64,000 nt of DNA. It comes from Schistosoma haematobium (Eukaryota > Platyhelminthes > Trematoda > Strigeidida > Schistosomatidae). Each line of letters begins with the position of its first letter. Positions within the stretch are counted from its first letter, which is position 1. The stretch is taken from positions 34,703,809 to 34,767,808 of the forward strand of contig NC_067197.1 in NCBI RefSeq assembly GCF_000699445.3. Reading direction: 5' to 3'. The position numbers and the translations under genes were made by a program. Below, piece after piece: positions 11,353 to 23,939 of the stretch. The notes beneath the pieces are model-generated. The model saw only the letters and a list, made by a program, of their open reading frames with translations, searched no databases and had not been told where the DNA came from.

Positions 11353-11913
11353 TAATATATGTGACTTCAAATTATGTCTATTGAACTTCTTAGTTGTTTA
11401 TTTGAAATTTTGTAATAAAACGTAACCAATTTTAACATGAAGCTTAGTGATTTTTATTATTATTCAATGTTGTAAGTCTAATACACATTTATAATGTGAA
11501 TAACAAGTGGATATATAATGAAATCATTGATTGAACTGAAAGATAACACATTTATTAAATCATTGGATCACTACAAAACGTGATGAAGTGGAATCTAAAC
11601 TCAAAATCACCCGATTTATCAGTTATTTGATTTGGACATTTTTATGTCATATTTACCTGAATATGTTATTACTATTTAGATAAACAATATCCGGAAATAA
11701 CTATTCAGAATTGTTTTCTAAAACAACTTCGATAATTAAACATTTAGTACGTTAATCAGTGAAATTATTTTAACTGGGAATATGTTATGTAGATGGATTA
11801 AAATGGATCTACCTATTGAGCAGTTATAATTAATTGTTTGCTGCCCTTTTTACATCCCCATAATATGATATATGCCCTATTGTTTCGTTCATATGCTTAA
11901 TTTAATTTACAAG

Positions 11914-12252
11914 AAGTATTTCCTGGAGTTTTAGTGAGAAGCAGTGACCAGTGGAGTTCAATCAGGTTTGTTGTGAGATTGTAACTGAAGAAAGACAATG
12001 ATGGATGTGTCGCTCAATTTTGTGGATTAGTTGGAGTTAGACATTAACACCGTTGGACGCCGGCTGGCTCAGTGATGCAGAGGTTAAGTGTTCTCGCGCG
12101 AGATTGAAAGTCCTGGGTTTGAGTCCTTTTTATACGAGATCGTGGATGCGAACTGCTGAGGAGTCCCATGTTAGGATAAAACGGTCGTCCAGTGCTTCTA
12201 GATTATTCCGAGGTGATCTAGCTTTAATCGACTCATGAATTCAACTATTAGA
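11914..12252 (+). repeat. Family H SINE, nearly full length
   Basis: Plus-strand copy with the full leader (gagaagcagtgaccagtgg), the block gacattaacaccgttgg, an A box in ggctcagtgatgcagagg, a B box (gggtttgagtcc) and a hammerhead at about 12144-12200. The hammerhead has CTGAGGA and GTC^CAGTGC, but GAAA is changed to gataaa, which should abolish cleavage. It ends at tgaattcaactatta. The 61-codon frame across it is a by-product. Confidence 0.85.
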
Positions 12253-14105
12253 TAAATAGAACTTTAGGATCTAACATTGGTTACTACTTATAAAATATAT
12301 TCACACGTGAACACCATATTTTCGTAATTAATTTCCTGCAAATTTGTTACATAACAACAAATAGAAGTGTCTTAATAGTCACCGTAAAATTGTATGTCAG
12401 TCGTGCAGTATTCGGTCATACTTTTAGCTATGGAGAAAAAATTATACAAGCAAAAAGTAACAAATTTCATGCAAAAGAATATGAACCATATAATTTGTTT
12501 ATAAACACTCTACAACAATACCATCACGTGAATGGACTTCACATAAAAAGATGTCATCATATAATGTTCTTCGCAGTAATCATCATTCTTTCTGACACAA
12601 TTTTCTCCTCTACTAAATACTTGTTCATGACTAACACAATTTACGTGCTGTATACACTAATAAACTAAACATTTGGTTACTACCAAATGAGAGGGGGTGA
12701 TAAAACAAAAGGAATGTAATGTAATTTTTTGAAAGGACATATGAAAATATCGGTTACCTTTATTTACCTTTTTTTAAGTTCACTGACATTTGTTTGAAGA
12801 AAAAAGTGTGTACGTGACGATATACTTGGTCAAATATAAGGATGTAATATACTATAGACCAACTATAACATAGAACAATTTTCGCTAGTTGTTGTCCATG
12901 TACCACTATTCAACGTTAACTAACAAATTTACATTCACCAGCAAATGAATTTATTCAAATAAACACTGTTATTTAATATATATAAACTATGGTCATGGTA
13001 TGTTGCCAATCAACATATGTTTGAAATTGTGGCGCCAATTGGTCTAATGAATAGAAGTATTGCACTACTTTTTTTCTTACGTTCATCTAAAACAGTTGTG
13101 TTTTAGGTGTAAAAACTGAGAAAACTTGATTCTATGCTTTTAATTTAGTGTAAATATTATTTGCTAAACAAAAAGTCTGTCAAGAAATCTAAAATGAAAT
13201 GATGATGGCACTGATTTATACAAATGACAAAAGCCACTTAAAGGAAACAATACAAATTAAAACAAAGGACAGTCGTGATAAAAAAAAACAAGGAGGTCAA
13301 ATCAGACCAAAACTCAGTTTATTTCATTAATGATTCCAGCATGTTCAATAATTATTATTTCCCACGTTGAATGAAGAATAGTATAAAGAATAAGATCACT
13401 TTCTTTGTAAAGTATCATATCAATACATTAGTAATAACAATAAAACAACTAGTTTTACAGCAATAGGACAGAATGATTACTTTTGATTATATCTGAAAAC
13501 TAGATAGAATTTATTCGTCCTACTATTGAACTCTTCGACAGGTCATACTCACAACCTCATCGAATATCCAAAGTTGAAGCACCTAATTCTTATTGCCAGC
13601 GTGCAACCTTTCACCACAGAATCGCATTGTTCACATTTTAAGCTTCAATTATAACTAACTAACCATACAGTAACAGTAAACTTGCTTGTGAAAAAACTGT
13701 ACATTTCAGTTTGGAACAGTAACAAGCGGATTTCAGCAGTTTCGAGAGTAAAAAGTGTATTACTAATGAAATGAGATGATCATCATGTTACGTTATGAGT
13801 CCAATAAATTTGAGAATTTCTGGTAATGGTTCCCAATTTGACGATCTGAAAATTACACGCCTGCCAGTTGACATCAATAATCTGAGTTGAATCCCACATG
13901 AACTTGTAGGTGGATGTTATGAGAAATCTTCAAATTAAAACAACATAGTCATTCAGCAATTTCTAACTTTTAATGAGTCGATAGATATTGCTAATTTTTG
14001 ATGAAAATTATTTTTTTGAAAATAATTCAAATCTACCGTTTTTAACTTTCTGATATACAGTCACTTTTATGTTGAATCATTTGTTTACTGGTACCTTGTA
14101 TTAAT
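12253..14105. other. AT-rich non-coding DNA
   Basis: No gene recognised. The 92-codon frame at 12390-12668 has no motif or coding signature. A GGCGCCA motif shared with three other places lies at 13031. Confidence 0.5.
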
Positions 14106-14345
14106 TAATTCAACTCTGAGATGCAGGTACATTCAGATAAAGAGTTTCAATAAGGACGAAACGCGCTTCATCGATCCCACTTCTAGCCACCATCCATCTT
14201 TACTTGTGAAAGCTTATGACCCATTTTTGCTAATTGTGCTTATGACTTAAGGCAATATTGAGGCAGTTCGCACAGGATGCACACATGCCAACATAAGACT
14301 GATCAATTGCCGTCTTGAATAACAATAAGAAGATACAAGTAAACA
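14106..14345 (+). repeat. SM-alpha-type SINE, 3' part
   Basis: Begins after the B box at aactctgagatgcagg, then carries a decayed hammerhead (core CTGA lost, ggacGAAAcgcg kept), followed by ccatccatctttactt and gacttaaggcaatattgagg, the downstream region of SM-alpha. The core loss implies it cannot self-cleave. Confidence 0.8.
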
Positions 14346-15737
14346 ACACCAAGTGAATTAATTCACTCTAAATTAATAAATATAAGAAAACTTTCAATAA
14401 ACAAGTTTCTGTAATTACTTTATTTATTTAATTAAGTTGTATTCTATCAATATAATGATACAAATTGAGCTTCTCTTTCTGGTTAAGTAGTCGATTTGTT
14501 AATTTGTGTTTAAACATAATAACCCAGTGTACTGGAAAATTTTTATTTCAAATCACTCTACACTGTTCTATAACACTGGCTTTTGATTGTCTGACTTGAA
14601 TACTTCGCTTTCGAAGTTTTGATTTCCGTTCTGAACTGCATCATCAGCGTCTTCATAATAACTGTGCTTAGAATTATTCCACAAGTGTGAAATCAGTTTG
14701 ATATGATTACTATATTTATAATCCTCTGCTTTTATAATTTTCATTTGTCGATGAGTTCCAGTCAAATATTTTATTAAGTTGACCTATGGACATGTGATTG
14801 GTTGACCTTAACTGTATAAGTTGATAGACTGACCTAAGTCGTAAGGTTAATTGATTTCGAATTGACCTGAATACTGTACTTCCAAAAATTCTTTATGATT
14901 CTTAGAGTTTCTTTGATTCAGAATTGTAATATTTTCTTGATCTCATTCATATCCATGATTATTTATATGCGTGAATATAAATGATAAAATATTTTCTTTT
15001 AACTGTTAATTTGTGTAGATATTTGAGCAACTAAAAAAGAGATCCAGTTTGTCCGATGTAGTGATCCTTGAAATTATTTTGAATTTATTTTGTAAATGGT
15101 ATCAGATTTATTTTCCATCCATAGTGATTTCATTAGATCTTTTTTTTAATAAAATGTAATAATTGTGTTGTATAATGATTAGAATCTGTTTCGGTGAGAC
15201 CATAATTTATGAACGAACCAATCAGATATAAGATAACAGGTTTTAGATTTTGGTGCAAAGTTCATCCATCCATTTGGTTGAGTAGCGTTTCGGCATTTCA
15301 GCTTATGTCAGTTCGTGATGAAAAAACGCAAATCTAATTCCTAACCCTAACCATTAACCGTAAATCTTTATTCTAATCCCTCACACCGTTTTATAACCCT
15401 CATTTAAAACGGGTTAGTATGTGGACATTCCCAAGGTCACTGGTGTTTCTCAAAGGTCGTCCGTAATTTATAGTTGTAGCTTTACTTCTAACGATTTTAA
15501 CACTAATAGTTATGATCTCTAAATAATTTTCGCATATGATACGATTATCTTTCTTCAGGTTATTTCACTAAATCCGATCATTCAATGTGTGAAATGCATT
15601 TTGATTAATTTAAAGACATGATCATTTGTAAGAACGACTGACAGGTTAGTTCACCGATCAAGAACAGCACTTATAAGTATCTAACAACGTTAATATTAAT
15701 TTTCTTCTATTAAGTCAATGGATTAAAAAAAATACTA
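14346..15737. other. AT-rich non-coding DNA
   Basis: No gene recognised. A two-unit telomere-like stretch (cctaaccctaacc) lies at about 15341. Confidence 0.5.
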
Positions 15738-15915
15738 TCAGAAGGGGGGTTTTTTAGAGCTTTTAATAATTTTATAGTTAAATTCATGAGTCAATTAAAG
15801 TTAGATCACTATGAAAAACCTGGAAGCACTGGACAGCCATTTCGTCTTAGTATGGGACTCCACCTTGGGGATTCGGGCCCCTTTGATGTGAAATCGTGAG
15901 TGTACACTGCTGATG
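15738..15915. repeat. Family H SINE, head-to-head inverted fragment
   Basis: The left arm is on the minus strand: tail block, aaattcatgagtcaattaaag, then cctggaagcactggac and the hammerhead 3' side. After a short unrelated GC-rich join, the right side is in plus orientation (cgtgagtgtacactgCTGATGA). The two pieces point away from each other. No complete hammerhead remains. Confidence 0.65.
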
Positions 15916-17973
15916 ACAACAAACATTAATAATTTATTATAATTCTTATTTAAAAATTTCATACACTTGTTTCTTTAATGTTCATTACTGTTCTTAATCG
16001 ATTTATTTTACTTCATTAAATCAACTTAATGGTTTTGTACACGTTTATCAATGCATAATTTACATCAAGTTATTTCAAATCATTATTTTTTCTCTCTTTT
16101 AAGTATGTGCCTTTTACTTCAAGCGTAACGTATAAAACACAACATTTTGTTGTTAAAATTTTCTTTTTAGAGAAATTACTCATCACTCTGATAAACTATG
16201 CCGAAAATCTGTTCTTTTTTTCTAAAGAATAATAATAATATGACAAATGATATTAACAAACATACCAATTTTAACTACAGCAGTTGTTTAGGCGCCAATT
16301 TGTCTAGTAAAATCTAGACACACAGGCACATTTAGCATTCGATTGGATTATTCATCTGATATTATATTTTCTGCTCTAATTCTATTGGTAGTTGATTTTG
16401 TCCAATCAGAATTGAGTATAGATTTAACACAGACATACTGACGCCCTATATCTAACATATATTATTTGTAATTAGACAAAGCGGAGATATGGTACACAGG
16501 TTACAATATTTTTAGGACAAATTAGTCACTAAGTTAGAAAAAAAATTTTTTTTCAAATTTAACATTTCAAAAAAAAAATCAATTACTAAGTAACAAACTG
16601 ATATTCACAATTGATTTATATTCTTTCATGTGTTGTAAACATTTCAGAATGGAACTATCATACAATAAATGTATTCCATGTTCCAATAAATATTTCACTT
16701 GTTTCATTTCAAATATTTTAACTTTTAAAAAATATTTGTTGGATGGCAAAAAATATAAAAGTTTTATTTTCTATCCCCTTATTTCTTTTTTTTTTGTAGT
16801 TTTAAGGAGATCGAGTTTTTTCTCTTTTTTTAGGGTTAGAAAATTTAAAAACAAAAAGATGACTATATCACTTGTAGCCAACCTGGTTGCAGCCCGCGTC
16901 AATTTAGTTGTGTGAAAGTAAATTATAGACATAAAACTTTGTTTATATCAAACTATATTTATATCTATTTAAATATTTATCCCGATGTATCATGGGGTGT
17001 GTAGATTTATGTGCATAAATATGTCTGAAACTGGATAGATAGAAAATAATGATAAAACAATGGTAGGCTTTTAGAAAAGAAAGAGAATATTCAAGCACAT
17101 TTCATTTAAATATGCGGATAAGTAATTAACAATTTATGATATAGGTAAATAGTTTCTAAAAAAGAAAACTAACTTTTGATAATCAAGTTTAACATGTCCA
17201 CTTCTTGAGTAAAAATTACAATATATTAAGTGACATTATTAATTACAATACTACTTTCATACTTTCCATCTTTATACTAGAAGTCAATTTAAGAAATTTC
17301 TATTTAACATTTCAAGATAGATATTCCAAGAACAAGAGAAAATTGCCTCACGAAAGTAAAATAAACGACTTTCGAATAAACAAGAAAAAAAACGAAGCAG
17401 TTCTCAGTGTCTCGACATTCTTCCCTTACTCTGTTTATAAACTGATACTATATCATCTTAATATACATAATGATCAAACCTTTGGTATGCGACTCCTCAG
17501 AAACGATTAAATCAACAGGATAGAATACGAAACCTTGACATCTTTAGATCACTGACCCCAAATTGTACGATGCATATTTCTAACTCACGAAAAATGCATC
17601 CCGAAATTAATTGCTAATAAACATATGGTTGATGAGATATAATTTGATTTTAGCAAACATTGCACTTCTGTAGATTTTTCATATGATTCAAAGTATTTCC
17701 TTAATTAGAATGTTCTCTCATATAAAATTGTGAATATACACTAATGAAAAATATCAAACTGGAAAAAAAATAGTTGTCCATTGTCAGTTAATTTCCAGTT
17801 CTTTCATAGTGTTTCAGCTTGTTAGTGCAAAATCTAATCAAGTCTTTTTAAAGTTTCATAAGATTTCTATCAATTATTAATTTCTTTTTATATGAAAATA
17901 ATCAAATCCCGAGGCTGTAAATTTTAATGTCCGTATGATCAACATACGGACTAGAATATTTGTATTTCAACCG
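15916..17973. other. AT-rich non-coding DNA
   Basis: No gene recognised. The frames at 16628-16915 and 17205-17510 are AT-driven and have no motif. A ggcgccaatttgtctagt motif lies at 16291. Confidence 0.5.
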
Positions 17974-18184
17974 AAGTTGAAGTTAGATATTAACACCGTT
18001 GGATGCCAGTCAGTTCAGTGGTCTGGAGGTTAAGGACTCACTCGCGAGACTGATAGGTCCTGGATTCGATATCGTGGATGTGCACTGCCGAGGATTCCCA
18101 AACCAAGATCAAACGGCCATCTAGTGCTTCTACTTCTTCATGGTGATCTAGCTTCAATTGACTCATGAATTCAATTATTAAAAT
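17974..18184 (+). repeat. Family H SINE, monomer with internal deletion
   Basis: Plus-strand copy from gttgaagttagatattaac to the tail gaattcaattatta. The A box is kept. The region between the B box and the hammerhead is shortened. The hammerhead reads CTGccGAGGATTCC with GAAA changed to gatcaaa, so it is not functional. Confidence 0.8.
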
Positions 18185-18508
18185 CAATAAATGTTCACAT
18201 TTTACTGTCTGTTTAAATAATGAAAATGTTAACCTCAATATTGTTATATTTTAAAAAAATGAAGTTCTGTTTTGTGATTTTTACACTTAAACATGCTTTT
18301 TTGCACATAGTCATGTATGTCAATAAATTAAATCATGTTTCGAAAATTATGTAACAAGTTGCTAAAAATGTATATGGCAGTGGATCAGTAGAGAGTTTCA
18401 TAAACATTATTTGTTTATAATGCTTTGCAAGGAGAAAACAAGTTTATGACATTAGTCTATGAAAGCTCCCACCGATCTATAGTGAATGATACTTTTGTCT
18501 ATATGTTA

Positions 18509-18509
<1 letters not shown>

Positions 18510-18555
<46 letters not shown>
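18510..18555. repeat. (AT)n microsatellite
   Basis: About 22 uninterrupted AT units. Confidence 0.95.
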
Positions 18556-18559
<4 letters not shown>

Positions 18560-19431
18560 TCAATTCGATGCATAATTCTAAATGTATGTAAATGTAAACG
18601 ACTAGTTAATTACTTTACACTAACCATATAATCCTTATTAGAATGTCTTCGTATATCTTCAGTTGTCCAGTGTTTGATGAAAAATTTGACATTTAGAACC
18701 ATACGAGAGTTAATATTCACATAAGGGAATCAACTTGGAAGTTTTCCAGAATGTCATAGGTGTTAGATAAATATGACAAACATAATTTTTACATTCAAAT
18801 GAGTCTTTTATACTAATGAACTAAAAATCACTTCTTTGTTGTGTTTTTTTAGTATTCGATGAGATTTTAACTTTTTGCAAGTTACTAAAAATGTAGTTAC
18901 TTAACAATGTTGTTAGAAAACCCAGAACCTAATATTGAGGCATGTAGTTAGGTTGGAAGGTAGTATTATAAGGAGAGAGACTAAATATAATTGATTGTCC
19001 GAACCGTGGAAGTGGTTTCTTTTAACTCTTGCTAATTTCAAGCTGCTTAATTGATTAAGTCTAGAATCAACAGATTGTTTTCTTATGACAATCAAAATAA
19101 ATTTCTCAAATGGTTCACATTCAGCCTTTTTTACTAATATTGTTTCTTTATTTTATCTGCAAGGATTTGAATCTCTTTATTATTAATGATACAGACTGTA
19201 GGTAATCGGTTTCAATTAGAAAATATCAAAGCAATTCACTCAGGATACATATATGACATGAGAAATCGGATCAACTGGAGTTTCTAACATCAACTATAGG
19301 AAGATTCAATCTCGTGAAAATGAAATACATTCCATTCAGATTGGAAAAGACAGTGGCTTTTAGAACTCAGCAGTTCAGTGTACAATGTGTTGGGTTTCCG
19401 AATACTAATTCATTGTTTTCCAGTCATAGTG

Positions 19432-19515
19432 TGAATATTAACTCTGGAGCACAGGTACATTCAGCTCATGAGTTTTAAATTGAATGAAATACTGAATTAA
19501 ATTCCATAGCTAACC
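19432..19515 (+). repeat. Degenerate SM-alpha-type fragment
   Basis: aactctgga, caggtacattcagct and gagtt appear in the SM-alpha order, followed by ccatagctaaccatcat. Stem II and GAAA are no longer recognisable. Confidence 0.5.
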
Positions 19516-20317
19516 ATCATAAAATTTGAATAAAAGATTTCTATATAGTTTGAAATTCCAGGAATCAGTGTCATAGATACAACTTTAACAGCAACTGTCG
19601 AGTGTTTTTAAGTTTAGATAAATGATGTTTTATTTGAATACTTTTGATATCAAGTGGAACAATTAACGATGTTTCTTGCTCATATGTAAGTTCTATAGGC
19701 ATCCGACAACGATTTTGTATACCTTTATGCCAGTAAACTGATTTATTCTAAAAACCAGAATTGCTTAGGGAAATAAAAATTCTGATTAGCTCATTTTTGA
19801 GAATACTAACTATTTAGAGTTAAGCCTCTTGACAAAACCACACCTTTGAACTGTACATAAATAGATCGATTAACTGATCTCTTTCTTTATTAACAAGTAC
19901 TTACTGATATTAATGTTGGATAAATACCTTAGTCGATTAAAAGCAGATCATTAAGTAACAACACCGTGGAAAAGACCATTCAATACTGAACAACTTACGT
20001 TCTAAGAGATAACACAAAATAATCACACATTTTTATCAAAGTCATGTTATACTTCTTGAAATATGATCTTTATAATATTCATCTTTGTTTTATTTCCAAA
20101 TCCTTACTTTTCAAACTTCTCTTTGTACTATTACTAAGCACCTCATATTTCTATAAATTTAATTTTTGGAAATTAAAACTTTAAATGCAAAACTGAACCT
20201 GACAATTAAATTGCATTTATTGGACAAAATTAATGTAAATTTATATTGATTTATTGATTTGGCGCCATACTGTCTAGTTTCAAATTTATAAAAGTTTTTC
20301 ATGAATAGATACATAGA

Positions 20318-20375
20318 CAGCACTGGACGGCCGTTTCGTCCTAATGTGGGACTCCTCAGCAGTGCGCATCCACGA
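20318..20375 (-). ncRNA. Hammerhead ribozyme, best-preserved copy
   Basis: In element sense: stem I gcactg pairs perfectly with cagtgc (6 bp), the core is CTGAGGA, stem II gtcc/ggac is closed by a cacatta loop, GAAA follows, then ACGGCCGT (stem III), and cleavage is predicted after GTC. All positions usually required for a type I hammerhead are present; the variable core position is G. Stem III is only 2 bp with a GGCC loop as a monomer, but because the eight bases are self-complementary it could pair between two copies and form a double hammerhead. Confidence 0.8.
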
Positions 20376-20524
20376 CCTCTCCCCCTGCGAGATTCAAACC
20401 CAGGACCTACTGGTTTCACGCGCGAGCCGTCCAGTGCTTCCAGGTTTTCCATGGTGGTCTAGCTTCAACTGACTCATGATTTTAACCATTGAAATTAGTA
20501 TAATATCCACAAAACCCATCAGAT
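20318..20524. repeat. Family H SINE, head-to-head inverted pair with intact hammerhead
   Basis: The left arm (20318-20426) is a minus-strand segment with the hammerhead and B box. The right arm (about 20426-20524) is on the plus strand and starts within the hammerhead at ccgtccagtgcttcc, continuing to the 3' tail (atccacaaaaccc). The minus-strand hammerhead is the cleanest in the window: gcactg, CTGAGGA, gtcc/ggac, GAAA, palindromic ACGGCCGT, GTC, cagtgc. Confidence 0.85.
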
Positions 20525-21133
20525 GCATAGATATTGTAAGAAATGTATAGATGGAATTCATTAGTAAATAAATAAATGACTGTTTAAATAAACAATTAAG
20601 TAAGAAGATAGCATCAATATCATGGATAATATACAATAAGAAGAGTTTAAGTTTATGAGAAAGATTTAACATGTGTATTTTTTGTCTACCAACTAATGAC
20701 ATGAAATTATGCATATACATTTGTAGTGTATATTTTACTTCATGTAACAAAAATGTTGAAGGTTTACTTGGGGTAGGTATTTTGCACTATTTTTCATATC
20801 TATTACATATATACATATGTATAACCATATGTGTACGAAGTATATGTGTGGTACAAACAACTTAAATATATGATTTTTAAGAGGCCAAGTTTATTTGTGA
20901 ACTAATATGACTGTGTTGTTTTTATGTTAAACATTTTGTTACAATCGAATAGAATCTCATTGTTGCTTTTTGATGAATATTTTCTTCACACACTTTCTAC
21001 AATTAATTATAAAGTGATAGTTATTTTGATAGACAGTAAATACATCAACGATTTATAATGAATGAATAATAATCGTCTTATTGACTGATGATAATGTTTG
21101 AAACGAATTAAATGTAAAACAACAAAATATTTT
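20525..21133. other. AT-rich non-coding DNA
   Basis: No gene or repeat recognised between the two inverted SINE pairs. Confidence 0.5.
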
Positions 21134-21358
21134 TGATTGAGATCATTGATGTTAGACCACCATTGAAAATCTGGAAGCACTGGATCACCGTCTCGATCTA
21201 ATGTGGGACCCTTCAGCAGTGCGCATCCATACTGTCGCCCGTGAGATCCAAGCCAAGGAATACACTGCTGAAGAGTCACACTCTAGGACGAAACGGCTAT
21301 TCAGTGCTTCCAGGTTTTAAATGGTGATCTAACATCAATCCATTAATGATCTCATTTA
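21134..21358. repeat. Family H SINE, head-to-head inverted pair with two hammerheads
   Basis: Left arm on the minus strand (21134 to about 21258): gattgagatc tail, gttagaccaccattg, then a hammerhead reading CTGAAGG with the stem I pair gcactg. Right arm on the plus strand (about 21258-21358): cactg CTGAAGA, ggacGAAAcgg, cagtgcttccagg, to the tail. The gttagaccaccattga spelling marks the same subfamily as the copies at 37147 and 27122. Confidence 0.8.
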
Positions 21359-21359
21359 A

Positions 21360-22839
21360 AAACTTAACAATCTTCACAATCCCATAGTAACAAAATGCTT
21401 GTAACATTTTTATTTAATATTTCAAATGTTTGGTTATGTAATAGCTTGAGCTACCAGGCTTATAGTTTACGATAAGTTATCAATCATTTTTGATCAATTC
21501 CGTGGTAATGTTTAGTAAAAGTTTATATTTTCAGAATAATCTCCTTTAAATGTATTATGGCGAGAATACGGTTTGGATAATATATTTTTAAAAATAGAAT
21601 TATGCATTTAACTTACTAAATTAGAATACATTTATTCTGAAATTTTAACTTTTTAGCCTTCCAGATCTACATGTTTTCAAGAACACAAGAAGATGTTCTC
21701 AAATCTAGGAGGGACGAGCTTTCTGTTGACTGTCAACCTCCACATCAAGTCATCAACAAATAGGACTTTGTGTTTCAACAGTTAGCAACAGCTACTTATG
21801 AAGATATATTCAAAAGAAAGTTGGATCAGTTGAGTGACTCTCAACACTAGAAATAAAACCAGACTATTTAGAATTTTGTTCCTACCGAAGATTTCCATCA
21901 TTGATGAAGTAAAAACAACAAATGACTTGGAATTGACCAAGCTATATTAACTATATATACTTGAAGTAATGTCTTTATATGGACTTCAGAAACAAGATAC
22001 TTCACAAATGTAGTTTCGTAAAAGTTCAGTGTTATAAATAATCATTAGTATTTTTCTGGAATGATAGATCACTAATTAAAATAGTAACATAATACACGAT
22101 ACAATCATAAAGTGTCTAAATACAAGAATAATATGTAAATTATTTCAACAGAGTCAATAAAACACAGCGAATTAATCATTATGATAAGGTCAATGATGAT
22201 GAAATTAATAAGAATAATAAGCCAAATCAGTATTAATGTTCTCAAATGGGAAGACTTACGTGGATTAATTTGTAGTAGCAGTAACAAATAAACCATAGTT
22301 TGTTTTGACAAAGTACAATCGTCTGTAGTCGTCTCGCTTATTGACAAATTAAAATGCTATAAATGGATATAATACGTAATCGATATCAGTAATGTATCGA
22401 AGTGTAACACTCTTCAATAATATATGGCTACTACCTATTGGTTTTTTAGATATAAGTCTAGAGATTCTTTTAGATAGATCTAACTATTTCCTTTAAGTCA
22501 CACCTTACGTCAAGTATAGGTATATGAGTAAATATAATTGAATATAACTAAAGAACCCAGACCATATGATTCTTTTTAGTTCTTTTTTTTTCAATTCTCA
22601 CCATCAAGAAGATTAATCAATAGAAGACAGTATTTACTATGAATTTGTACAAAATAAGAAACCTCAAGTTGACTTTTAACACTTCTAACAATTTAAACTT
22701 GGACATTCATTTTTGTCTGAAACGTTTTCTAATGTTTTTTTACACAAAGAAACATTGAGTTTAATTCTTATTCATTTGTATCGTGTCGATTATCCAAAAT
22801 GACATACACATCATACAAAAAGATTAAAAACACAAACAT
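21360..22839. other. AT-rich non-coding DNA
   Basis: No gene, RNA or recognised repeat. The 80-codon minus frame at 22105-22347 is AT-driven. Confidence 0.5.
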
Positions 22840-22945
22840 TTTGTGGTCTATGCTACTTATGTCTGTCAACATAAGTAGTATGTAACACCAGTTGGAAGCG
22901 AAAAAAACTGGCAGCAGAACGTTAAGAAGATCGGGTTGCAGAGAA
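22840..22945 (+). repeat. Second copy of the 493-690 repeat
   Basis: Shares tgtggt, the ctactta/taagtagta inverted motif, a tggcagcagaa block and gaagatc with the minus strand of 493-690, in the same order. Similarity beyond 22945 is too weak to claim. Confidence 0.5.
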
Positions 22946-23284
22946 TAAAAGGAAAAATAGAAAGGAATCATGAACCGAAAGAATCATACAAAATGTGAAG
23001 GACAATAGATGGAAATGTGCAAGTGAATTATTCATTGTATGGTTCTCATATTTTCTCAGAAGATCCTGTACGTATTTATTTGAATACAACCGGTTGTCTT
23101 CACTTGCGTTGTCGTTCATTACAATCTTACTAAGACAAATTTATCTTCTTAAATAAAGAAAAAGGCTGTTTTACTCGTTGTGAATCTGCGTCATCTTAAA
23201 AAATGTTTTCTTAACTTATTTTACTTTGTGCAAGCTTATTGTTACATCCTTGATCTGTCTACTGACTTTTGGTGCTGAGAATAC

Positions 23285-23560
23285 TTGTCTAATCTAGATT
23301 AAGACCTTGATGCGGTTGGCTGACTGGCTTAACCATGGGGCTATTATGCTTGAGTTCGAAGTGGGGTAGAGAGAATAAAACTATTCTATCACCTGATTGG
23401 CTGACAAGCACGCGAGTGAGAGAAGACAACTGGAACACTAATCGATTTATTCGCCATTCCGATCTGGTTTCCGAGCTCCCGATTTCAGATTAGTGCAAAA
23501 GAGTACATGAATAAACAGATGACTAACCCAACCACAGCGTACAATAATTAGGAAAATGCA
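23285..23560. repeat. Unassigned GC-richer block
   Basis: Compositionally distinct from its flanks. It contains ggctgactggcttaacc and gagttcgaagtgg, loosely tRNA-like in spacing, but the match is poor. It may be part of a retroelement LTR. Nothing else in the window matches it. Confidence 0.35.
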
Positions 23561-23939
23561 GTTGTGTCCAAAACTGAGGATTAGCGTATAAAAATAGAGT
23601 ACGAAATAATACGTTTAAATTACAATAGCTTTGGAACAAAAAGGGCTATGGCAGTGAATTATACACCAAACGAAAGCTTATGATTTGCAAAATAGATTAG
23701 GGACAAAAAAATAAATGTTACTGTTTTGCAAGCTTTGAATTAAATGAAATAACGTCCCGAAAAATAGCTTCCGTAGTTTATCGAGGCTTCTTGTTTCTAT
23801 GTTCACATCAATTCTAATCTTCAAAGTATTTCATCCGTATTAATTAATGGTATCATAATTAATATAATTGTTATGAATGTCGGTGTAGTTTTTTCAATGT
23901 AGAGAGAAAAACAATCAGTCATTGTTTAGAGAAGAAAGG

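Larger units (their letters stand above)
18186..20260. other. AT-rich non-coding DNA
   Basis: Contains the AT tract at 18510-18555 and a weak SM-alpha remnant at 19432-19515. Nothing else is recognised. Confidence 0.5.

Noticed and set aside
13500..13560. Possible SM-alpha remnant (ttcgtcctactattgaactc)
   Set aside because: Only the ggacgaa-like string and part of stem II match; the core is gone and no flanking SM-alpha sequence is visible.
17205..17510. 101-codon plus-strand frame
   Set aside because: No motif and Lys/Asn/Ile-rich throughout; a chance frame is the simplest explanation.
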